From positions 36,747,798 through 36,811,797 of the forward strand of contig OY747705.1 of assembly GCA_963556495.2 (NCBI GenBank): a stretch of DNA of 64,000 nucleotides. The letters run 5' to 3'. Of this stretch, positions 56,030 through 64,000 are shown one piece after another. Both the position numbers and the translations under genes were made by a program. The notes under the pieces are model-generated. The model did no database searches. It saw only the letters and a list, made by a program, of their open reading frames with translations, and was not told where the DNA came from. The DNA comes from Valencia hispanica (lineage: Eukaryota > Chordata > Actinopteri > Cyprinodontiformes > Valenciidae). Position 1 is the stretch's first letter, and each line of letters starts with the position of its first letter.

Positions 56030-59013
56030 TGAGGGGGGCCCTCAGTCCAGGGAGCCCAAGTCACAGATAGCCTGTGGGACAAAAGTCATAAATCTCAGCT
56101 CTGTGCCAAGATGGAGAACAGCACATGGAGTCTAAGAAAGAGTCATAAAACTAGCTTTGGCTAAAGGAGCACATGGGGAAAGGGTCCATGTGGTAGGCCA
56201 CAAACACAAACGAGGCGGAGGTGTAGCCACCATCTTTCACAACTCAATGAACTTTAAAAAAGGTAACCCTGGGCACGTTTGATTCTTTTGAATACCTAGC
56301 CACCCAGATAAATGAGCCTAACAAAGCGTTATTTCTAAGTTTATATAAACCACCAAAACTTAACTCTAACTTCTTTAATGATTTCAATGAACTTCTTTCT
56401 GTAATATGTATCGACTATGACCAACTAATCATCGTGGGGGACTTTAACATCCATACCGACAACCCCCAAGATAGACAAGCAAAAACGTTAGATGATACTC
56501 TCCACAACTTCGGACTGATCCAGCATGTCAAACAACCAACACACAATAAAGGACACACTCTGGACTTAATTATCAGCAAAGGTTTAAATATTTCTGACAT
56601 CTCTGTAATTAATATTGCATTATCTGACCATTTCTGTATTTTCTTTCAAAGTACCATCTCTGCTAAATTATCCAGCCACAGTAAGACCACTATAAAAAAG
56701 CGTTTTCTAGGGGACAGTTCAGTAGAAACCTTTAAACGTATTTATCCTTCCACCACATCTCCCAACTCAAACTCAGTAAATAAGTTGGTAGATAATTTCC
56801 TTGCGTAAATCTCAGACTTCATGGATTCCATTGCTCCAACTAAAGTGAAAGTAGTCTCAGGTAGAAAGAAGTCTCCGTGGACACGTAATCCACTGTTACG
56901 TAGTGAAAAAAGAGAGTGTCGACGAGCCGAGAGAAAATGGCGGAAAACTCGACTCCAGGTTCACTGTGAGATCTACAAAGAGAGACTGAATAGATATCAG
57001 CTAACTATAAAAGATGCTAGGGAATCGTTCTTTTCTGAAATCATCAACAGAAACATTAATAACGCACGGACTCTATTTGCAACAGTGGAAAGACTAACTA
57101 ATCCTTTAGTGACGGTAGCCCCTGAACTAAACTCTACCAGGGCCTGCAATGAATTTGCCAGCTTTTTCACTGAAAAGATTCTAACAATTAGACGGTCAAT
57201 CTGTACCTAAATATCGAACCCACAACCAGTGCCATCCCCAATCAACAACAATGTAGAGAAAATGTCTGAATTCCACGAATTAAACCAGAACAGCCTTGAA
57301 AAAAATCATTATCCAATTAAGCTCCTCCTCCTGCTGTCTTGATATCCTACCGACAGCTTTTCTAAAGAAGGTTCTTCCTGTTATTGGTTCTGATCTTGTT
57401 CAAATAGTGAACTCATCACTGCTATCAGGTGTCTTCCCTCAGGCTTTAAAAACAGCAGTTATCAAACCACTGCTAAAGAAGGAAAATCTGGACAACACGT
57501 TAATGCAGAACTACAGCCCAATCTCTAATCTCCCATTCATCAGTAAGATTATTGAAAAAGCTGTGTTTCAGCAGTTAAATGGCTTCATAACAATGACAAA
57601 CCGTTTTGATGCTTTTCAGTCTGGTTTCCGCGCTCACCACAGCACCGAGACTGTCCTCGTCAAAGTATTTAATGACATCCGCATAAATACAGACTGTGGA
57701 AGAACCACAGTGCTGGTTCTGTTGGACCTCAGTGCAGCATTTGACACTGTTGATCATGATATTTTATTGGAACGACTGGAGAGCTGGGTCGGACTCTCTG
57801 GTACAGTACTTGGCTGGTTCGAGTCTTACCTAAAGAACAGGGACTTCTATGTTTCAATAGGAAACTTTTCATCAGAACGAACAGAAATCACATGTGGGGT
57901 GCCCCAGGGCTCCATCCTGGCCTCTTATTTAATATCTACATGCTCCCACCAGGCAAGATTATAGCATCCAATAACATTAGCTACCATAACTACGCAGAGG
58001 ACACTCAGCTCTACATTACAATGTCACCAGGTGACTCTGAACCCATTCAAACCCTAAATCAATGCATTGACCAAATAAATGGATGGATGTGCCATAACTT
58101 TCTCCAGCTGAATAGAAACAAAACTGAAGTGATTATTTTTGGACCCAAGGAGGAACGATCAAGAGTCAGCACACAGCTTCAATTAATACAGCTAGAAACT
58201 ACTGATCAGGTTTGTAACCTAGGTGTAGTAATGGACTCAGACCTGAACCTCCAGGGTCACATAAAGGCAATAACAAGGTCAGCGTTCTATCACCTGAAGA
58301 ACATCTCTAGGATTAAAGGACTGATTTTGCAACACGACCTAGAAAAACTCATCCATGCGTTTATCTTTAGTCGGATTGATTACTGCAACAGCATCTTCAC
58401 AGGTCTGCCTAAAAAGTCAATCAGACAGCTGCAGCTGATCCAGAACGCTGCCTCCGCGTCCTCACTAGAACCAGGAAAGTAGAGCACATCACCCCAGTTC
58501 TAAAGTCCTTACACTGGCTTCCTGTAGCTCAGAGAATAGACTTTAAAATACTTTTACTAGTTTATAAATCATTACATGGCTTAGCACCAAAATATGTTGA
58601 AGACCTGTTGTCATGGTACCAACCACCAAGACCACTCAGGTCCTCCAACTCTAGCCCACTAAACATCCCTAAACTCAGAACTAAACATGGAGAAGCAGCT
58701 TTGAGTTTCTATGCTCCCCTTATCTGGAACGGACTTCCTGACGAGTGTAGAGCTGCTGAAACTCTGAACTGCTTTAAATCACGACTAAAAACCCATCTGT
58801 TTAGAATTGCCTTTGAGTAAATGCTTGATGTTATATGTATGAAATGTGTTCATGCTCTCTTGCTTTTTTTATTTTTCTCTTGCTTTATTGTGTATCATGT
58901 GTAATGTGTGTTTCTTTTATGTGTTTCTTTTAAATCACCAAATCATGTAAAGCACCTTGAATTACCCTGCTGTTGAAAGTGTGCTATACAAATAAAATTG
59001 CCTTGCCTTGCCT
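56030..59013 (+). mobile_element. L2-type LINE copy A3, longest copy
   Basis: Contains an endonuclease, linker, RT and the 3' terminus 'gtgctatacaaataaaattg' plus a 'ccttg' tail repeat. It is about 95% alike to copy A1 by eye where they overlap. The 5' boundary is approximate. It lies within the solo LTR, making it younger than that LTR, which is younger than L2 copy B2. Confidence 0.85.
56170..58820 (+). pseudogene. L2-type endonuclease-reverse transcriptase, broken (copy A3)
   Basis: Endonuclease: 'LIIVGDFNIHTDNP', 'HTLDLIISKG' and 'ALSDHFCIFF' mark the catalytic Asp/Asn/His positions. A stop at 56806 ends that frame; the linker continues from 56821 ('RRAERKWRKTRLQ'). RT 57296-57964 holds '[20 protein letters not shown]' (motif A intact) and 'GVPQGSILA'. 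A short deletion there shifts the frame. Motif C reads [11 protein letters not shown], with Asp to Glu at the second catalytic position's neighbour. 58050-58820 gives the thumb and C-terminal segment ('RTKHGEAALSFYAPLIWNGLP'). Confidence 0.87.
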
Positions 59014-61027
59014 CTGCTTTAGCGATAGACTAAAGACAACGGAGTTAAACTTTTCAGCTAAGACCAGCTAACGCAGGCCGGACCGAGCCCGACTCTGCCG
59101 ACGGAGTTATCAGGGAGCGAGAGAGAGAGAGATGGAGAGATAGAGAGAAAAGAGAGGAAGGAAAAAGAAAGAAAGGTGTAATCTGCTCAGGATAAAACAG
59201 ACAGTTTCAAAGACAGCAATTACACTTATGCATGCAGCGACGCAAAAATGAGCAAACAGGTACAGCGCTTAAAAACACTTTAAACCAACAATGAACGAGA
59301 TCTAACTCGTTAAAACTATTTTCTCTTTTTATCTCCGCCCAGACACAATATTAGTATAAATGAACCGGTTCAGTCCTACTTTGCCTTGAAGGAGGTCCAG
59401 TCCACTAGGAGGAGAGCGAATTGTGTCCGTAGTTGAGCAAGAAAAGGAAGAGTTATAAAAAAAACCTGTACAGGATTTAAGGACCGTGTGGCCCAAATGC
59501 AGGCTGGATGGGCTGCAGGATCGACATCTAATGAACTGTCTTGGAACAGTTCTTATATCGTGCAACCTGGTTACGCAGACGGGGTGCGCACTTCAAAGCT
59601 TTGAAATGAGTTCTTCCCCGGTCCAGCGGGTCAGAACAAAAGAGAATCTTCACTGGTGAGAAGTCCTCTGTTCAGCAGTTGTCCATCCAAGAACTTCTAG
59701 CTGGAGAACAGTTTGAAAATGGGCGCGACTCCAGTCTTATAGCCCCCTCTGGCCGTGATGTCATCGCTGATATCACCATGGGTGGTCACGGACCAATAGG
59801 AGTGTGTTGGGGGTCACTGCTAGGATTGCTGGGAAATGTGGTCTTCCAAAAGTCTGTTCAGTTCATCTTATGATAAATGCAATCACAACAGAATAGTGTG
59901 GTCTACTGTATCAAAGGCAGCGCTTAGATCCAGTAGAACGAACACTGTCATCTTCTGGGCATCATAGTTTAATCTAAAACCATTTAAAATCTTCAGAAGG
60001 GCTGTCTCGGTGCTGTGGTTCACCCTAAAGCCAGATTGAAATTTCTCCAGGACATTGTGTTCATTAATAAAACCATTAAGTTGAATTAAAACAAATTTTT
60101 TCTAAAATTTTGCTTAAAAATGGTAAGTTAGATATCGGTATAAAATTGTTAAAATCATTCAAATCTAAATTGCTCTTCTTCAGCAGGGGCCTCACTACCG
60201 CCCCTTTTAAGGCGGCAGGAAAGACCCCTGTCTGAAGGGAGCAATTTATCATGGTTAAAATCTAATCTCTGAAAGATTCATAAAATTGCTTAAAAATGGA
60301 AGTGCGAATCTGGTCCAAAACACGTGGTGGGCCTCACTGAGGAGAAAACTTTATCAAGAGTCCCAGCTTCTACCAGGACAAAACTGTCCAGCAGCGTTTC
60401 CTCTGGTAAAGACACACACTCAGATTTGTCTAAAACCATGTTATTTCGAGAAGATAAAATATTACATCTGATGGTGTCTACCTTCCCTCTGAAGTGGTAT
60501 GTGAACTCCTTACAAAGACCGTTTGAGGGGGTTTTAGGAGATGCAGTAGTAGCTCTGTTAAAAAATGTGTCAATGGTGGAAATAAGGATTTTAGAATTAT
60601 TTTTATGTTTCGAGATGATTTTGGAGAAGTACGAGTTTCTTGAATTTCTTACTGCATTGTTGTATAATTTGAGAAGATCTGTGCATATTTAATGGTTTAT
60701 TGTGGTTTTACTCTTCCACCCTACAATTTCTCTTAATTTTTCCTGAGGTCTTCATTTCTCCACGGCAGTGCAGCTTTAGATTTTAAACTTTTAACTTGAA
60801 GTGGAGCCAGCCGGTCAAGAGTGGACTGAAGTCTTCTGTTAAATGAATGTTGTCAGTATTCTAGAGCTGACTCCAGACAGTCTCAGCCTTCTTAAAAAGT
60901 AAAGTCTCTGGGCAAGTTTCCTACAGAGATACTCTACCTGATTACTCCATCTAAACTGATTGTCAATATAAATCCCCAAATACTTAACTGTATTCACTAT
61001 ATCTATTTGTCTTCCGTTGATAACAAG

Positions 61028-61093
61028 TCATGTAAAGCACCTTGAATTACCCTGTTGTTGAAAGTATGCTATACAAATAAAATTGCCTTGCCT
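61028..61093 (+). mobile_element. Very short L2 3'-end insertion
   Basis: 66 bases from 'tcatgtaaagcacc' to 'attgccttgcc' equal the last part of L2 copies A1/A3. It sits inside minus-strand Rex1-like sequence. Extreme 5' truncation. Confidence 0.85.
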
Positions 61094-61847
61094 AGTGGTA
61101 TATGCTCTGTGACCGCTCTAGAATCGAAGATAATGTCTGTATTTAAAACCAAGTGATGCTCTTCACACCATCCTTAAAATTATTTACATCATTAAAATAT
61201 ATATCTGGACTGTCATTTGCAGACAGTAGACTGATGATAATTGTCTCATCCGAGTATTTAATAATGCTGTTCTGGGTGTGTGAATAACACTGGAGAGCTT
61301 ACTGCCTCCTGTGGTACTCCTGTTACACGTTTTTGTTATAGAAATAACACATTTATCTTCACTTGCTGTGTCCTGTTTGGTAACCTAGACAGAAACCACT
61401 TTATCAAGCTGGAGTTGGCATTAAGCTTTAAGAGCTTGGCTGCATCGTGTCAAATGCTGAACTAAAGTCTGCCATAAGCAGTCTTGCATACATATTTGGT
61501 TTTTCCAGGTGCTTTAGTATAAGATGAGAAGCAGTAATCACTGCGTCAATTGTACTGCGACCCTTTTTGTATGCAAACTGTAGTACATCAAGACTGGGTT
61601 CAACCTCTTTTTTTTTTAAAGTCAAGCATGATTTTCTCCAAACATTTCATGGCAATAAAAGTTAAGGCTACTGATCTGAAATCCTTATCCGAATTTGGAC
61701 ATTTTACTTTTGCTATCTAAATAATAATGGATTTCCTCCACAACGTTGGGACCGTACGATATTTTAGTGATTTTAATAAAATAGGACTTCATGCTAATGA
61801 CATTTCCATCGCACAATTCCTATACAGATATGACATTAACCCATCAG

Positions 61848-62514
61848 TGTCATGTTTTGAAGGTTAAGGGAGGACCCAAATGCAGCAAAATCCAAAAAGA
61901 TGATTTAATAACAAAAACACAAGGAAGGGGAACTTACAAAACTCAGGAGGATCAAAAGGCAGCAAACGGGGAAACAGGAACCAGACGGGCAACAGGGAAG
62001 GCAGGAACCAGAGAGGGAAGAATGACGGACGAACCAGCAAGTAGTGAGTGAATGAGAACCGAATATATACTGAGGAGGAGAGTGAAGAGTGAACACGGAA
62101 GGAGCAGGAGACCAATTAGTGAAAGCGGTTGCAGCTGAGAGGGAGTGAGCAGGTGAAAGTAATTAACTGGGACAGGAGGTAAAATGGCTGGGAGACAGAA
62201 GACTGTAAAGAAACTAGAAAGGATAATAAGTCTAAGGAGAAATCTACAGGAAACAGTGGAGAACAGAAGGAAGAAATAAATAAAGAGATAAAGGAAACAC
62301 AAATGGGAAGGTGGACATAGACAAAGGTGAAAAAACATCTACAGAACCCAGGGAGTGCCAGAATACAAAAATATAATTACACTGAAGGAAAACTACTAAC
62401 TTAAGACACAAACAGGAGGAGCAACACAAGAGGGCACCTTGGGGTAAAAAGGGGAAGAAAACCAAGTGGAAGGAAAAACTTAAACTTGCTACACAAAATC
62501 CAAAGACCATGACA
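61848..62514 (+). mobile_element. Non-autonomous DNA element, 5-bp TSD ATCAG
   Basis: Perfect inverted TGTCATG/CATGACA ends and ATCAG on both sides (61843-61847 and 62515-62519). 667 bp, purine-rich, without transposase coding. Fragments of the same family occur at 1-430 and 46985-47120. The superfamily is not assigned; a 5-bp duplication is reported for some hAT lineages. Confidence 0.85.
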
Positions 62515-62720
62515 ATCAGGCCCTGCTACTTTCTTGTAGATTGCTTCTATTGGAAAATACCCGGGGAACAATCTGGTGGACTAATCTCTAGTATTTCGGG
62601 CCCTTTACAATTCCTGTTAAGAGTTGTATCTTGTGAAATATTCATTCAGCTCATTTGTTCTGTTCTTTTTTACTACAAAACTATACAACAGAACTGCAAC
62701 TGAATCGTGCAGTTTGTCAC

Positions 62721-62984
62721 AAACTCCATAAAAGATCTGAAATGAATCTTTTCATGTTCAAGACTAACCAACAACATCCATATTTGAGCTAACACACAGA
62801 GAATATGTGTCAGAGTGACCCTGCTATCCTTTATTGTAGTAGGAGAAGAAATTTTGGCAGGTGAAGTTTGGATTCACTAGTGTTCAATTAAAAATAAAGT
62901 TGCTACTCCCTGTTACATGTTCTACAAAATGGCCCATTGGCTAAAGCTTGTCAGTGTATTCTAATGTCTTGGTCCTGTTGTTTG
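62721..62984. other. No gene seen
   Basis: Short AT-rich stretch between two LINE relics. Confidence 0.3.
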
Positions 62985-63840
62985 CATGTATTTATGTATT
63001 TAATTTATTAAACAGGAAAATATTAAAACAAACGGGCCTGACTCAGTTTAAAACTGCTTTTCAGCAGGTTCCTGTTCTGCAGAACATATAACTCAGACAC
63101 ACTATCATAAATACTAAAACCACAATGAACAATCATACAATCACATACAATACAAAGAGAAGCATCACGAGGAGAAATTATGAAGCCACCTTCTTTAGTG
63201 GTTGCAGGTCCATTTGTCCATTTGTGTCAGATCTAGTGGCACACTCGGACCTTGAGCTGCATTTTGGGACCAACGCGGTAAGGCCTATTGAGGTGTGTCC
63301 ATTTATTATTTGATAATAAAGTTTAATTCCATGAAATGAAAGAAGTTTATTTCTCAAAATATGGTGATTAACTGTATCAAAGGCTTTCCAAAAATCTATA
63401 AATACAACTCTAGTAATATGAACCTTGTTTAAAGACGCACATATCTGCTCTGTTAAAAGCACCAAAGCTGACATAGTTGACCGGAAGGGTCGAAAACCAT
63501 GTTGGCAGTCACTGAGCAGGTTGTTATTCTCGGGGGAAGTGATTAATTGATTATGTAGTATTTTTTCAAGTAACTTAGAAACAGAGAATTGCAATTGGAT
63601 GGTAGATGGAGACATCAGTGGGATCATCAGACTTGAAAATAGGGGTGATTTGGGCTGATTTCCACAAGGCAGGAAACACTGATTGCCTAATACAGAAATT
63701 AAGTAGATGATGGAATAGTGGTATAAGAGTACTGGCATGTGTTTTCAGAAAAGTCATGTTCAGGTTATTTACATCAGAGGCATAGGAGACATTCAAAGAA
63801 CACAAAATATTATTTAAATAATTTTGTGAGATTTATTAAA
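62985..63840 (-). mobile_element. LINE RT fragment, minus strand, clade uncertain
   Basis: Minus strand reads 'FPALWKSAQITPIFKSDDPTD', then in a shifted frame 'LLSDCQHGFRPFRSTMSALV' and 'RVVFIDFWKAFDTVNHHIL', where motif A has Trp in place of a small residue before Lys-Ala-Phe-Asp. The end at about 62985 is AT-rich with 'ttaaatacataaatac' (minus), a possible tail. It belongs to the CR1/L2/Jockey side of LINEs. Confidence 0.65.
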
Positions 63841-63890
63841 AGAGAATTGTTGAGATGCAGCTGATGCTAATGGGAGCAGTAAATCTAGAG

Positions 63891-64000
63891 CAGTGGTCCC
63901 CAACCTTTTTTTCGCCACGGACCGGTTTAATTTAACTTTTAAGGTGTGGCGGATAAATGATAACGGACGGTATAACAATAGACGTAAATCCAATGTGTAT
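63891..64000 (+). mobile_element. hAT-type terminus, cut by window end
   Basis: Starts CAGTGGTCCCCAACC, a common hAT end in vertebrates, followed by 'gccacggaccggttt'. The eight bases before it (ATCTAGAG, 63883-63890) may be the left TSD. The rest is outside the window. Confidence 0.6.

Larger units (their letters stand above)
55603..59884 (-). repeat. Solo LTR, minus strand, split by an L2 insertion
   Basis: Minus-strand start TGTTGTGATTG at 59884 and end CAACA at 55603. The two LTR parts are 59884 to about 59013 and about 55990 to 55603. The terminal 240 bases are closely similar to the end of the LTR at 6422-8228, but the first 870 bases are different. A TATA-like 'ctataaga' lies near 59735 (minus). 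No internal retrotransposon sequence is present. A clear TSD was not found. Confidence 0.65.
52728..60850 (-). mobile_element. L2-type LINE copy B2, reassembled across three insertions
   Basis: Minus-strand pieces 60850-59885, 55598-55333, 54855-54476 and 53088-52728 are collinear with copy B1 at 30955-33690 and join without overlap apart from TSDs. The 3' tail at 52728 ('aagcgctttataaataaag' on the minus strand) is L2-like. Insertions: hAT 53097-54467, DNA element 54856-55327, and a solo LTR with a nested L2 (55603-59884). Confidence 0.82.
54447..60850 (-). pseudogene. L2-type reverse transcriptase, fragmented (copy B2)
   Basis: 54500-54855 reads 'MDALFNCILDIKSWMAENF', 'LQLNQDKTEVLVI', 'SLQVKNLGGSFDSELTF' and 'LMHAFISSRIDYCNALLSDLP', matching copy B1. 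Upstream RT pieces at 55340-55598 include the Tyr-Ala-Asp-Asp region ('SYADDTQLYISMSPDD' read in broken frame). 59885-60300 carries the fingers and motif A in damaged form. Insertions and at least two frame changes make it non-functional. Confidence 0.75.
60851..62720 (-). mobile_element. Rex1/CR1-like LINE relic, with two insertions
   Basis: Minus strand: RT segments at about 61428-61625 ('LQFAYKKGRSTIDAVITASH', 'ARLLMADFSSAFDTMQ', motif A) and further palm and thumb pieces at 60870-61400 in broken frames. Inserted in it are a short L2 3' end (61028-61093) and a DNA element (61848-62514). Its limits are approximate. Confidence 0.65.

Noticed and set aside
61791..62510. Lys/Thr-rich and Phe/Leu-rich frames on opposite strands
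   Set aside because: They lie inside the bounded non-autonomous DNA element and reflect its purine-rich composition.

Overview
This window reads as vertebrate, most likely percomorph teleost, genomic DNA with no convincing host protein-coding gene. The argument is its repeat content: Rex3 (RTE clade) with a GATG-type 3' tail, Rex1-like and L2-type LINEs, fish L1/Tx1-group LINEs, Tc1-like transposons with IR/DR ends, hAT elements, a KDZ-type transposase relic, LTR elements and a decayed endogenous retrovirus. Names come from recognising motifs and ends by eye; no database search was possible.

Layout. 1-4.0 kb: fragment of a TGTCA-ended DNA element, a Rex3 3' tail, and the GC-rich 3' UTR of an L1-group LINE. 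4.2-8.2 kb: an LTR element that encodes only a Gag-like protein, with a shortened 5' LTR, a polypurine tract and a 1.8-kb 3' LTR. 8.4-10.0 kb: a complete Tc1-like element with a broken transposase. 10.4-19.05 kb: an internally deleted Rex3 split by a 7.7-kb near-full-length L1-group LINE; both insertions have visible target-site duplications (TSDs). 19.5-25.5 kb: scattered, frameshifted minus-strand exons of a KDZ-like transposase, cut by a DNA element and an L2 LINE. 26.5-29.3 kb: a Rex3 copy with one in-frame stop. 30.5-34.4 kb: a 22-bp minisatellite, an L2-type LINE and a 190-bp TA run. 37.3-42.4 kb: a decayed L1-group LINE (minus) carrying an inserted copy of the same GC-rich L1 3' end. 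42.8-47.0 kb: 5' half of an endogenous retrovirus (gag, protease, start of RT). 47-52.7 kb: L2, Tc1-like, SINE-like and Rex1-like fragments. 52.7-60.85 kb: one L2-type LINE that can be reassembled across a hAT element, a 5-bp-TSD DNA element and a solo LTR, the LTR itself holding another L2. 60.85-64 kb: Rex1-like and other LINE relics, another DNA element, and the start of a hAT.

The genes do not form a pathway. Their relations are chronological: each nested insertion dates its host as older. The most useful results are the precise insertion junctions, a 5-bp-TSD DNA transposon family seen in three bounded copies, the gag-only LTR element, the long GC-rich L1 3' UTR present three times, and the KDZ relic. 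Stretches described as empty are those where neither a coding pattern nor a recognised repeat could be supported.
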